Assembly (NCBI GenBank): GCA_963693365.1
Contig: CAVNZM010000006.1
Span: forward strand, 1 to 64,000
From: Amoebidium appalachense
Lineage: Eukaryota > Ichthyosporea
DNA: 64,000 nt
Direction of reading: 5' to 3'
A program made the position numbers and the translations under genes. The notes below the pieces were generated by a model. The model had not been told where the DNA came from and ran no database searches. It saw nothing but the letters and a program-made list of their open reading frames with translations. Positions within the stretch are counted from its first letter, which is position 1, and every line of letters begins with the position of its first letter. Shown here piece after piece: positions 12,801-27,907 of this stretch.

Positions 12801-13351
12801 GTTCCGGGTCTGACCCAGACCCGGTGATGGAGTGTAAATGGCGCGATGTGCACGAGCTTCACCCGATAGGATCAATAAATTTGGCCTACAAGACACAACC
12901 CTTAAATTAACTCGGGGGTGCAGGGCCAGATGAGCCCGGCCAGGCATGCGAGGCCAGCAGCCCAGCCGGCAGCAGTGGCAGCCAGCCAATCATCATCGGC
13001 CACGGCACCCTGCCGCCCAATCGCATCCTCGAGCTGTGGGGCCAGCACCGGGACGAGCTCTGCAGCGAGTGCAAGGTGCTGCGGCCTGACCCGCCCCCCA
13101 GCGAGCGCTGCATCTACCTGCATGCCTGGCGCTATGCGGGCCCCGGCTGGGCCTACCAGACACCCCTGCCGGACTGGGCAAAGGACTCGGTGGGCGAAGG
13201 GGGGGTCGAGCAGGGGGAGGTGGAGGGAACATGTGTGGGTGGCTCGGAGGGAGGGGTAGGGGAAGGAGCAGGGGGTGCATGTGACGGTGGGTTGAAGGGA
13301 GGGCTTACAGTAGGGGCCACATGTGAGGGTAGCTTGCAGGGGCCTTGCTAG
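4431..13351 (+). CDS. RPUSD2: RluA-family RNA pseudouridine synthase, RPUSD2/Pus9/Rib2 group
   Basis: Converts uridine to pseudouridine in RNA; yeast Pus8/Pus9 relatives modify tRNA position 32. Exons: 4431-4494, 5774-5895, 6835-7023, 7536-7614, 8250-8391, 9846-9982, 11128-11181, 12393-12611 and 12924-13351; all junction phases agree (about 478 residues). Exons 1-3 carry the group-specific N-terminal part and S4-like RNA-binding segment ([15 protein letters not shown]). Exon 3 ends with [11 protein letters not shown]. Exon 4 has [11 protein letters not shown]. Exon 5 has HRLDRLTSG with the catalytic Asp. Exon 7 has [14 protein letters not shown]. The last exon has the group's C-terminal signature ([16 protein letters not shown]). 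There is no deaminase domain as in yeast Rib2. The first Met at 4431 is the first in this exon; a longer N-terminus cannot be excluded. The tail after 13189 may be intron, since GTGGGC could be a donor. Confidence 0.9.
4570..5030. repeat. (GT)n and poly-G tracts in RPUSD2-like intron 1
   Basis: Alternating GT repeats (4646-4733) and G runs (4738-4780, 4979-5016) fill most of intron 1. Further (CA)n blocks lie at 5205-5285 and 5690-5765, the latter close to the exon 2 acceptor. No coding signal was found. Confidence 0.85.
6471..6642. repeat. Four-copy 42-bp tandem repeat
   Basis: Four direct copies of a 42-bp unit (AGGGCATATGCCTAG, then TATGTGTGCAGGTAGCTGTGTGATC) lie within intron 2 of the RPUSD2-like gene. 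Copies differ by single bases only. Confidence 0.9.
8725..9650. repeat. Minisatellite, GACCAGGAGATATGACTAGA units
   Basis: Roughly 22 tandem units of 36-40 bp read GACCAGGAGATATGACTAGA, then TACTCGAGTAATGGGGG. Variation is mostly in the G run and CTCGAG/CTCAAG. It lies in intron 5 of the RPUSD2-like gene. Confidence 0.93.
9665..9845. repeat. Short tandem array resembling the start of exon 6
   Basis: Four units of about 40 bp contain GAGTGCCATGCGCCRATCAA, then GGACCATATTAGTAGATTAA. The following exon reads GAGTGCCATGCGCCCATCAA at 9855-9874, so exon sequence and repeat unit appear related. The array touches the exon 6 acceptor at 9845. Confidence 0.85.
9983..10140. repeat. 44-bp tandem repeat containing copies of the exon 6 donor
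   Basis: Starting at the exon 6 5' splice site, a 44-bp unit (GTAGGCCCCATGCACTGCAC ... CATCGTGAAAT) occurs at 9983, 10027, 10071 and, with GTATGC, at 10115. Each unit restores the exon end CATCGTGAAAT followed by GT. Read in frame beyond the first donor, a TGA appears at 10021. Confidence 0.9.
10386..11127. repeat. 45-bp minisatellite ending at the exon 7 acceptor
   Basis: About 16 copies of a 45-bp unit (GGTGCCTTTAACACCACCTA, CCCCCCTGTCTTTTTCAATTATATT). Because 45 is a multiple of 3 the array is open in several frames, but it lies in intron 6. The last partial unit (TAACACCACCTCCCC, CTGCAG) supplies the acceptor of exon 7. Confidence 0.93.
11381..12350. repeat. Minisatellites in RPUSD2-like intron 7
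   Basis: Four copies of a 23-bp unit (GCACTATGCACACTGCATGC, TGG) at 11381-11475 are followed by a diffuse array of GGCAGGCAGGCACATGCACA / CAGCAGCCAGGGCAGG motifs to about 12000 and related CACCTGCACAGGCAC units to 12350. The second family recurs in the WASP gene at 17575-18015. Confidence 0.85.
12786..12880 (+). promoter_or_regulatory. Possible alternative terminal exon with hairpin and poly(A) signal
   Basis: After CTTTCAG (12779-12785) the sequence joins exon 8 in phase and encodes E-D-F-F then TAG (12797-12799). A perfect 9-bp hairpin follows (CCGGGTCTG / CAGACCCGG, 12804-12824, 3-nt loop) and AATAAA lies at 12874. This would give a short isoform lacking the conserved C-terminal exon. Confidence 0.45.
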
Positions 13352-13374
13352 GGGTGTGGTGCACATTTGCGCGT

Positions 13375-13568
13375 GTATAGCCACATGTGCAGGTGTATAG
13401 ACACATGACTGTGCACGTGTATAGACACATGACTGTGCAGGTGTATAGACGCATGACTGTGCAGGTGTATAGACACGACTGTGCACGTGTATAGACACAT
13501 GACTGTGCAGGTGTATAGACACATGACTGTGCAGGTGTATAGACACATGACTGTGCACGTGTATAGAC
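13375..13568. repeat. 24-bp minisatellite (GTGTATAGACACATGACTGTGCAG)
   Basis: About eight direct copies of GTGTATAGACACATGACTGT followed by GCAG or GCAC, just after the RPUSD2-like coding end. Confidence 0.9.
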
Positions 13569-13794
13569 TGCGCTACCACCACGGTATACGTATGAATTTG
13601 ACATACTATTAAACTGGGAGGTACATGTCGGCAGCACATATTATTACAAAACCGATTCGGCCGGGCCCACCCTCAATGTGTGCAAATGCATTTGCATGGC
13701 CAACATAAGCCTAGCACATGCATGTACGTGCATCCTGTGTGTATATGTACATGGATCACGTACACAACCTTGGCTGCAATGTGCTGCGGCAGCC

Positions 13795-15052
13795 ATGCAT
13801 TTATTGTTTGCCCAGACCATATATCATGCATTTATTGGGTGCCCAGAACATATATCATGCATTTATTGTTTGCCCAGACCGTATATCATGCATTTATTGG
13901 GTGCCCAGAACATATATCATGCATTTATTGTTTGCCCAGACCGTATATCATGCACTTATTGGGTGCCCAGAACATATATCATGCATTTATTGTTTGCCCA
14001 GACCATATATCAAGCATTTATTGGGTGCCCAGAACATATATCATGCATTTATTGTTTGCCCAGACCATATATCAAGCCTTTATTGGGTGCCCAGAACATA
14101 TATCATGCATTTATTGGGTGCCCAGACCATATATCAAGCATTTATTGGGTGCCCAGAACATATATCATGCATTTATTGTTTGCCCAGACCATATATCAAG
14201 CCTTTATTGGGTGCCCAGAACATATATCATGCATTTATTGGGTGCCCAGACCATACATCATGCATTTATTGGGTGCCCAGACCATATAATATTATCATGC
14301 ATTTATTGTTTGCCCAGACCATATATCAAGCATTTATTGGGTGCCCAGAACATATATCATGCATTTATTGGGTGCCCAGACCATACATCATGCATTTATT
14401 GGGTGCCCAGACCATATAATATTATCATGCATTTATTGTTTGCCCAGACCATATATCAAGCATTTACTGGGTGCCCAGAACATATATCATGCATTTATTG
14501 GGTGCCCAGACCATACATCATGCATTTATTGGGTGCCCAGACCATATAATATTATCATGCATTTATTGTTTGCCCAGACCATATATCAAGCATTTATTGG
14601 GTGCCCAGAACATATATCATGCATTTATTGGGTGCCCAGACCATACATCATGCATTTATTGGTGGCCCAGACCATATAATATTATCATGCATTTATTGTT
14701 TGCCCAGACCATATATCAAGCATTTATTGGGTGCCCAGAACATATATCATGCATTTATTGGGTGCCCAGACCATACATCATGCATTTATTGGGTGCCCAG
14801 ACCATATAATATTATCATGCATTCATTGGATGCCCAGACCATATATCATGCATTTATTGGGTGCCCAGACCATACATCATGTATATATTGGGTGCCCAGA
14901 CCATATATCATGTATATATTGGGTGCCCAGGCCATATATCATGCATTTATTGGATGCCCAGGCCATATATCATGTATATTGGGTGCCCAGACCATATATC
15001 ATGCATTTATTGGGTGCCCAGGCCATATATCATGCATTTATTGGGTGCCCAG
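13795..15052. repeat. 31-bp satellite with 130-bp higher-order repeats
   Basis: Monomers of 31 bp (CATTTATTGGGTGCCCAGAC, CATATATCATG) alternate GTTT and GGGT variants in a 62-bp dimer on the left. From about 14170 to 14819 four distinct monomers (31+31+31+37 bp, the last with ATAATATT) form a 130-bp unit repeated five times. The right end decays into single monomers. Confidence 0.93.
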
Positions 15053-15372
15053 ATCATGCGTCTGAAGACTATTATTAGCACCGTGCAGGTTGGACTGTTG
15101 ACCTGTCGATGCCAGTCGGGCCGTGCGACTCTAGTCAGACTGTGGGGGTGCATGCTGGTCAGTGATGTGCAAGTGTAGGTGTTGTCCGTATGGTTTAGGT
15201 AGTAAGGTAGTGTGTGGGGATTGGTGAGGGTGCGTGTTTGTACTTGCAAGTGCGCACGTGGACCATGCTACACAGTATGCAGTCACTCAGCTATGCATAT
15301 AGCATGACATGAAGGCAAAACGCACCACATTCTCAGGTCCCAAGAAGGAGGGAGAGCTCGGGGTGTGTGTGT

Positions 15373-15418
<46 letters not shown>

Positions 15419-15420
<2 letters not shown>

Positions 15421-15531
15421 GAATGCGTCAAAAAGTACGAAGTACACAAGAACAAACGGATAACACGATGCAGAATGCAAGCCATACATAAAGAGTATGC
15501 ATAATAAGCAGAGCCCATCCTCAGGGGGTGC
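15419..15531. repeat. Dispersed repeat, copy A (poly-G flanked)
   Basis: A 110-bp sequence follows a long G run and ends CAGAGCCCATCCTCAGGGGG. A second copy lies at 62918-63020, also directly after a G run. Shared blocks include GTACGAA, TGCAGARTGCAARCCATACA and AGTATGCATAATAAG. No protein or tRNA homology is visible. Confidence 0.75.
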
Positions 15532-15995
15532 CCACGTCATCCACAGTACTCGAATTTCGACCTATTCCCCTCGTTAACGAAACCCAACTCAGATACTGTT
15601 TCACTTGAACACGAGTAGGTCACCCGTCTTGATCAGAGACGAGCAGGGTTGCTTATGCAGGCAAGGGCAGTGGGAAAGGCCGGGGGTTAAAGGGGAGGGG
15701 GGGGGGGGGGGGGGAAGGTTTTTTCCTGCTCTGAGGGCCTTTTTTTTTTTTTAGCTCCAAATATGGCACACAAACAAGCTGCATGCCACACGCCTTAGAT
15801 GTACCCGGAGTAACCCGTGCACCGAACCAACACATCTGCACCCAACCATACACAATTTTGCAGGCCGGTCGATGCACACACATACATCCCCCTAATCAAT
15901 ACCTTCCCGGCCACACAACTAAATGGCATGCATCCACCCACGTGCACACCACACAGGGCCACATCGGCACGTGCACACCACACAGGGCCACCCAC

Positions 15996-21776
<5,781 letters not shown>

Positions 21777-22060
21777 GGCTACGGGCGGGCACGTCTCCTG
21801 CCCTTTCCGTTCTTTGCGTTGGTGTTACTCTAAAAAGGAGTTTGAGAGTCTCGGGAAAAACTGGGCTTGCGGCAAATATGTGCGGATCGTCCAATTGCAA
21901 TGCGCATCCACCGAGACCTCCTAGATCGAACGTAATTTCTAGGAGGATTGGTCTCTGCTATGGCGACATAGATCTAGCCACCACCGAGTCTTCTCCGATG
22001 AGTTTCTGTTTACTCTATTAAACAGACATCGATATTTTCATTCACAGTCACGTTTTCTAT
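21777..22060 (-). promoter_or_regulatory. Putative WASP promoter / 5' leader region
   Basis: The 280 bases upstream of the WASP start are low in repeats. They hold a CCAAT on each strand (near 21890 and 21945) and an imperfect inverted repeat (GAGACCTCCTAGA ... TCTAGGAGGATTGGTCTC, about 21919-21954). No TATA box is obvious. Assignment as promoter rests on position. Confidence 0.35.
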
Positions 22061-22165
22061 ATGAAAAACACCGTCCCAGGAGGCCATTTCTTTAATCTGG
22101 GACAGAGAACAAAAAAATCCAGAGCAAAACCATCCAAGACATTCAGGATCTGGGAAACTGTACCT

Positions 22166-22387
22166 TGCTATCACGTGAGAGAGAGAGAGAGAGAGAGTGT
22201 GTGTGTGTGTGTGTGTGTGTGTGCACGTGTCATGGAAAGACACTGCTCCCGGGGCATGATTCCGGCGGGGCGGGAGGCACGCACGGCACACGTGGCACAC
22301 GTGGCACACACAGCACGCACGGCACGCACGGCACGGCGAGACTGGCATGCCCCTCACAGTGTCTGGATCTAGTGGAATCTTGCTATC

Positions 22388-22427
<40 letters not shown>

Positions 22428-22570
22428 ACGTGACTCAGAGACACTGCGCCCGGGGAGTGGTTCCGGCGGGCCGGCGAGGCACACATGGCACACGTGGCAC
22501 ACACAGCACGCACGGCACGGCGATACTGGCATGCCCCTCACAGTGTCTGGATCTAGTGGAATCTTGCTAT

Positions 22571-22621
<51 letters not shown>

Positions 22622-22712
22622 ACGTGACTGAGAGACACTGCGCCCGGGTAGTGGTTCCGGTGGGCCGGCGAGGCACACACGGCACGGCAGACACACGTGG
22701 GGCACGTGCTGG

Positions 22713-22749
<37 letters not shown>

Positions 22750-22800
22750 GGTGTTTGGATCGAGTGGAGTCTTGCTATCACGTGTGTGTGTGTGGGGGGG
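22166..22800. repeat. Tandem 180-210 bp repeats with (GT)n cores
   Basis: Three full copies and a partial fourth start TTGCTATCACGTG, run through (GT)n, then CACGTGACTGAGAGACACTG, a GGCACACGTGGCACAC block and end CAGTGTCTGGATCTAGTGGA. Copy starts are near 22166, 22381, 22563 and 22771. Confidence 0.9.
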
Positions 22801-22984
22801 GGTGCTTGTGTGTCTTTTTGTGTGTGGGGGGGGTGTGTCTTTTTGTGTGTGGGGAGTGTGTGTGTCTTTTTTTGTGTGTGTGTGTGTGTCTTTTTGTGTG
22901 TGTGTGTGTGTGTGTGTGTCTTTTTGTGTGTGTGTGTGTGTGTGTTTTGAGCTTTTGTGTGTGTTTGTGTGTGTGTGTTTTGTG

Positions 22985-23175
22985 CTTTTGTGTGTGACAC
23001 AGTGTTTTGCTAAGTGTTGTGCTTTTGTGTTGTGCCGTGCTAAGTGTTGTGTGTGTGGGGTGGTGTGCTTTTGTGCCGTGCTAAGTGTTGTGTGTGTGGG
23101 GTGTGTGTTGTTTCTGTTCCGGGCATTCCTGTCACAGGGGGTGCTTGTGCTTGTGGGTAGGGGATGCACTTGGGT

Positions 23176-23213
<38 letters not shown>

Positions 23214-23740
23214 TCGGAAGTACGAGCCGGCGGCACTGGTATGTGAGTGTGACGTGTATATATTCATAAAACAGCACATGATTTGTCGATAACCGACATC
23301 AATTAAAAAGCCACACCACCATATTAGACTTGTAAACACTTCGATTACTTGAATACATAACAATTATGCACACCAAACGGAATATTATCACTGGCCTCCC
23401 AACGGCATAGAGCCAGATGTGTGTTTTGTGCCGTGTGTTTTGTGCTTTTGTGTTTTTGTGCCAAGTGTTGTGTGTGTGGGGTGGGGTGCTTTTGTACCGT
23501 GCTAAATGTTGTGCTTTTGTGTTGTGTTTTTGTGTTGTGTTTTTGTGTGGTTTTGTGCCGTGCTAAGTGTTGTGTGTGTGGGGTGGTGTGTTTTTGTGCC
23601 GTGCTAAGTGTTGTGTGTGTGGGGTGGTGTGCTTTTGTGCCGTGCTAAGTGTTGTTTTTTTGTGTGCTTTTGTACCGTACTAAGTGTTGTGTTTTTGTGT
23701 GCTTTTGTGCTTTTGTGTTGTGTTTGTATGCTTTTGTGTT
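22985..23740. repeat. TGTGCCGTGCTAAGTGTTGTG array interrupted by unique DNA
   Basis: Units of GTGCCGTGCTAAGTGTTGTG and GTGTGCTTTT occur at 22985-23100 and 23420-23740. The 300 bases between them are unrelated, contain a 40-base-plus G run (23178-23210) and an AT-rich stretch, and look like an insertion into the array. Confidence 0.8.
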
Positions 23741-23859
23741 GTGTAACACAAGGGGGATAGAAATCAACAAAATGACCTCCTAAACACCCCCCACACACAA
23801 CACACTACTTGCTGGGCGCGTGTCTCTTGGGGTCATGCTCAACATCGTCACCGCCTCTC

Positions 23860-24581
23860 TTACCCTTCGGGGTGCCCGTCGAGGTGCGAGGGGTACCCAA
23901 AACCGTGGGGGGGCCGGGGCTCCCGGAAGGACACGGTCGGGGGGGGGGCAAGGGGCCGGGGGCTTGAGCCGGCGATGAAGGTGGGCGGGGGGGAGGGGGA
24001 CTTGCGGCGTTTGCGGGTCTCGTCGGAGGTATTGAAAACAAGAATCATTGGGTTGTCGTCGACACGGGCACACAGCCTGTCACGCTGAATCCTGCACTCT
24101 TCAGCCGTGGCCCTCACACTCGCCAACTCGACCTCCCTTGCCTCAAGAGCCGCCCAAGTCTCCTTCAGCTCCCGCACAAGCCCCCCTACATTACCGTACC
24201 CACGGGCCACACGTAGGAGCAAATCTTCTGCGTCCTTCGCACTCGGTGTTGCAGACTCTTGTAGAGCCTCGTTCTGGCGTTTCAGAGCTTCGTTCTGGCA
24301 AACAACTTTCTCTGAAACCTTCTTGACGTCGCCGGACAACGACTTGAGCTGCTCCTCGACAACACCGACCCGACTGCAAAGCTCGTCCCACATCTCGGGG
24401 GTGACACCGACCCGACTGCAAAGCTCGTCCCACATCTCGGGGGTAACACGGAAAGTCTTTCCCCCCTTACCCCCCTCCCCCCCCCTTCAATTTCACCACG
24501 CGGAGACTTGGGGTCAGTACCACGAGGAGACTTGGGGTCAGTGTGCCCCGACTCCAAATCTTCACGATTAGGGTCTGACAT
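23860..24581 (-). pseudogene. Frameshifted coiled-coil ORF, function unknown
   Basis: On the minus strand a Met at 24581 opens a charged N-terminus (MSDPNREDLESG, repeated DPKSPRG). The frame is lost in the G/C runs near 24466-24484 and continues in another frame to a stop at 23860. The second part has a duplicated 14-residue unit (VTPEMWDELCSRVG twice, from a 42-bp direct repeat at about 24362-24445), a coiled coil (QNEALKRQNEALQE), a basic patch (ETRKRRKSPSPPP) and a proline-rich end. It lies head to head with the LINE start. It could be a gag-like ORF1 of another element or a small host gene; no family is recognised. Confidence 0.45.
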
Positions 24582-24639
24582 GACTAGTAACGCTCAAGAA
24601 CAAAAGAAAGGATTTTCAAGGTGAGAGTGATCAAAAAAT

Positions 24640-24815
24640 GACTAACTACCGTAGTACGTCATCGGATTTGAATTCCCTTTCAGTATATATACCGTTTTAC
24701 ATCTTGTTTTATTCATTCGTGAGACTTTCTTGATTGATTAACTACCTACGTCATCGGATTTGAATGTCCTTTCAGTATATATCCCGCTTACATCTTTTGT
24801 TTTATTCAGGCCCAA
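24640..24815 (+). promoter_or_regulatory. Duplicated TATA-bearing leader before the LINE ORF1
   Basis: Two direct copies of a leader block (CGTCATCGGATTTGAAT, CCTTTCAGTATATAT, TTTACATCTTTTGTTTTATTCA) lie at about 24640-24733 and 24734-24810. Each has TATATA. The ATG of ORF1 follows the second copy at 24820. Tandem 5' units of this sort are known from some LINEs. Confidence 0.5.
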
Positions 24816-24819
24816 CACC

Positions 24820-25946
24820 ATGGCCTCCCAGCACGACCTCGTCCCTCTCGATGGCAAGCGGGTGCACAGTCCCGAGCAGTCCGGGCCCCCCCGCCCCAAC
24901 ATGCAAACCGGTTTGGTGTCCTCGCTATCGAAAACTCCGACGACATCCTGGATTTTGAGTCCCAACAGGCGAGTCAGAACCGTTGTGTTGTCTACTCCAC
25001 AACCTTCCATCCCAGCCGCTAAGAAACCCAAGACCAACACAGACCAACTCAAGGACCTACGTGATGAAAATGCCTGCCTTCGTGTCCAAGTGACTGAGCT
25101 CCTGCAGGGCAGGTGAAGGAACTCAACGCCACCCTGGCTCGTTTCATCGATACGTCTTCGCCTTCCCGTGAGCAGCCGGTGGGGCCGGGCTGCCAGTGCG
25201 GCAGCTGCTGCGGCCTCTCCCCCTAACGGTGGTGGCCCTCGCATTCCCACCATCATTCCGGAACTGTTGGAGATTCGAGGAGCCGCCCCCCTGCCAAGTC
25301 CATACCCGTTTCCTATGCTGCCGCCGCTGCTCGCTTCAAGGACTCGGAGGACGCACTTCGTGAGGAGGCCAACAAGGTTGGCTCGGTCAAGGGCAAGCCT
25401 GAGGCTGTCGACAGCTTTGTGGCCGCTGTCAAGAGCCTTCGTGAACGGTGCCGTCCCCGTCCTGTCAACCCCATGCCATGTCAGGACCAAGCCCGTGCTC
25501 ACTCTCCCGCTTTCAAACCCGTCTACGTCACCCTTGCTCGCGTCCCCATCTCGCAGATCAAGCAAGATTTTCGGGCAATTCGTGTGCGCACCAGCAAAAT
25601 TCGCAATTATTCCTTCATCAGCGGCCGTGTGCTTGAGCTTCTTGTTGAGGAGGATTACGAGGCTGAGTTGTGCACCAAGCTGCGCAACGTTCTGCACCTC
25701 GAAATTCTGGACTCGGCGGCTTTTCAGCCTGATGCGCTCGGTACTAGTAACATTCGGCAACAGAAATTTATGGACGCCGGCAAAACCGCTGTGGACATGC
25801 TTCGCGGGCGGTTGCAGAAACAGGTGGCCTTTTTCGAGCGGGCGGACGGATCCCCCCGTCATGTGACTGCGTCCCAGGAGGTGGTGGCTTTTTATCGTGC
25901 GTGGTTGGATCGGATTGGCGCACCGCAGGCCGCTGCCGGAAATTAA
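24820..25946 (+). pseudogene. LINE ORF1 (gag-like nucleic-acid-binding protein), frameshifted
   Basis: Starts at ATG 24820 just after the leader repeat. The first frame (to 25116) has a basic/Pro-rich N-terminus and a short coiled coil (DQLKDLRDENACLRVQVTEL). Reading continues in other frames: a Cys-rich piece near 25180-25220, then 25419-25946, which ends with TAA. This last part (VTLARVPISQIKQDFRAI, TSKIRNYSFI, LELLVEEDY) has the fold-like pattern of gag-like ORF1 domains of protist and fungal LINEs. At least two indels separate the pieces. A 418-residue minus-strand ORF over this region is a shadow. Confidence 0.6.
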
Positions 25947-25947
25947 A

Positions 25948-26516
25948 TGGCTCAACAATCTCAACCTCTTTCTTTTTTGTTTTGGAATGTTCATGGTTTA
26001 CATTGAATCCCCGCAACTGCAATACATTTTCGACTCTGTTCGTATCTATTCTTTTGTTGTTCTTGCCGAGACATGGTTCTATAATCATCATCAGTTGGAG
26101 CAATCCGGATTTTTTATTGGGTCTTCGTCATCGACTGGTTTCTCCCGAGGCAGCATCGCTGTTTTAGCCAATCCTAGCATTCGCTCGGATTGCAGGGTCA
26201 TTGCGGCGCATGAGTATTTCGTCACCATTCAGTTTCGTGCGTGGACTTTGTCTTTCGTGTACTTTCCTCCATCGTTAGGTACTGACACTTTGTCAGCCGT
26301 GGTTAACCAAATTCCCGTTTCTCAGGTTTTTATCGGTGACTTCAATTGTCCAGTGGTTCCGTGTGATAGGGTACATACCCCGTCCCCAGCACAGTTTCGC
26401 CCTTTTTCTGACCGTGCTCGTGTCCTTGCCAACCTTCTTCGAAAGCACCTTGTCCGTCTTCCTCGCGTTTTCGCCAACCACGCGACTAACTGGGGTGCCT
26501 CGTTTTGGGACTCCAC
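25948..26516 (+). pseudogene. LINE ORF2, apurinic-type endonuclease domain
   Basis: The ATG at 25948 follows the ORF1 stop directly. FLFWNVHGLH gives the first endonuclease motif, then a stop/frameshift at about 26008. The next frame carries AETWFYN and FIGDFNCPV, the Glu and Asp-Asn motifs of the exonuclease-endonuclease-phosphatase fold. The final motif SDHSPV lies beyond the solo-LTR insertion at about 27246. Target-primed nicking is the known role of this domain. Confidence 0.75.
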
Positions 26517-27195
26517 TGTTGAAATACACATACACGTGTGTAGTTTCTATAGTTGCAAGCATTCGAAGTTGTTGCATACTCAGGCTATAGTATATATTCC
26601 ATAGAATCATATATTATTTGTTCCTCTCTCTCTCCCTCTCTCAGTGAAACGCTGCTGCTTCCTTTGTATCCCATGATCATTTGCCCTTTGGGTACATGTT
26701 GTTGTTCCCTCCATAATCTGATAGGTCTAGTGTACGTGTTCCTGACGTACTACATCTGCATGCCAAGAGCTGTGCACATGTCAGACCATGGTAATAATAT
26801 TGTGATCAAGTAGATTCAATGTTTGTATATTTATGTGAATAGCTATTATTAAACATTTTCACTTTATTATTATCCATTTGTCAGTTGTTTTGCTAGGTTG
26901 TACATGATGTACATGACCGCGAAACTGACTATGGCGAGTTCATATTGATATCATGATTGGCTGTATATCATGTCTCCATATTGCCCATCGATGTGCGCGG
27001 CTTACTGGATAAGTCAGACGTGCACTCAGAATACAGCTCAGTCGTTTCAAGTCAAAGCAAGTTCAAGTCTGCTACGGCTCCTTGGTTGTTCACGATGTAG
27101 CGTCCGCCATAAGTGCTATAGTAGTTGTGCATGTCACAACACCTGTGCACTCTGTCCATTATCATGATGTTCCCTTAGACTCATAAAAATTAATA
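26517..27195. mobile_element. Solo-LTR-like insertion with 5-bp target duplication
   Basis: A 679-bp AT-richer block starts TGTTGAAATACACATACACG and ends CATAAAAATTAATA. TCCAC is present on both sides (26512-26516 and 27196-27200). Without the block the endonuclease reading continues DST-LRVIS. There is no coding content, so a solo LTR or short non-autonomous element fits. The end TA rather than CA is atypical for an LTR. Confidence 0.65.
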
Positions 27196-27907
27196 TCCAC
27201 CCTTCGAGTAATCTCAGTCCCCAGCCGATTCCTTACAGCGTAGTTCGGACCATTCCCCTGTAGAATGTTCGGTTTCCTTTCGAACCTGTTCACTTCGGCG
27301 GGATAGTACTCAAACTAACCGCCGCCACTTATCTCGCGGTTTCAAGCACAAGTTAAACCAGTTACTCGCCGTCAAGGAGTATGGGTCGGTTCATGGCTTT
27401 TTTCTTGCCGCAGTGCTCGACGCCCGTGCGCAGCGGAACCCGGCTATTTTGGAGGTTTGTTATAATGAGGTTGTTGAGTTTCTATTTGCCCTTGGCGAGC
27501 AGGTCGTGGGCACGGTTGAGTACCCTTCCATTCGGCTGAGACACTGGCAGTCTCACGTTTTGCAGTCCTACGACAGTTGTTGCCTCTACAGGAAGCATTA
27601 TCGGTCTGGAAATCCGCCGGTCGGTTTGGGCCTTCCGTGCAAGTCTATGCCCCGTCTCCTTCCAGCTCCGTCGCTGATCCGTCGATGACTATTATGCTTC
27701 CCTATTTTCGCTTCCTAACGTGTCCACGGTTCCATCACCGCCCGCTGGCCTCTCCCAGCCGCCGAGTTGGGAGCCGGACCGATCGTTCCCGGGCACTTTT
27801 CACAGTTATTTCAACTCTTCGGCTGTTTTTGGTTCTATACGGGCGTTAAAACCCCGCAAGGCGTGCGGGCCAGATGCTCTTCCTCCCGTGCTTTTCAAGG
27901 TTCTTTC
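27196..27907 (+). pseudogene. LINE ORF2 linker between endonuclease and reverse transcriptase
   Basis: SDHSPVE closes the endonuclease domain. A helical linker (27413-27560) leads to the conserved pre-RT motif LKPRKACGPDALPPVLFKVL at about 27844-27903. The copia element inserted right after this motif. Confidence 0.7.

Larger units (their letters stand above)
13352..15995. other. Convergent spacer between RPUSD2-like and WASP genes
   Basis: 3' ends of two genes face each other. The stretch holds two tandem arrays (13375-13568 and 13795-15052), an ATTAAA at 13608 usable by the + gene, a 40-base-plus poly-G (15374-15418) and a dispersed repeat (15419-15531). No further exon could be supported. 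Confidence 0.6.

Noticed and set aside
13678-15078. ORFs of HAFIGCPEHISCIYW-type repeats
   Set aside because: Products of the 31-bp/130-bp satellite; they shift frame along the array and have no non-repeat part.
15795-15995. Read-through C-terminus after the WASP acidic Trp
   Set aside because: Family members end within a few residues of this Trp; the following residues are Cys/Val-rich with no acidic character, so a donor or short final exon is more likely.
24738-25994. 418-codon minus-strand ORF over the LINE ORF1
   Set aside because: The plus strand has the LINE ORF1 motifs and is followed directly by ORF2; the minus frame shows no domain and is a shadow.
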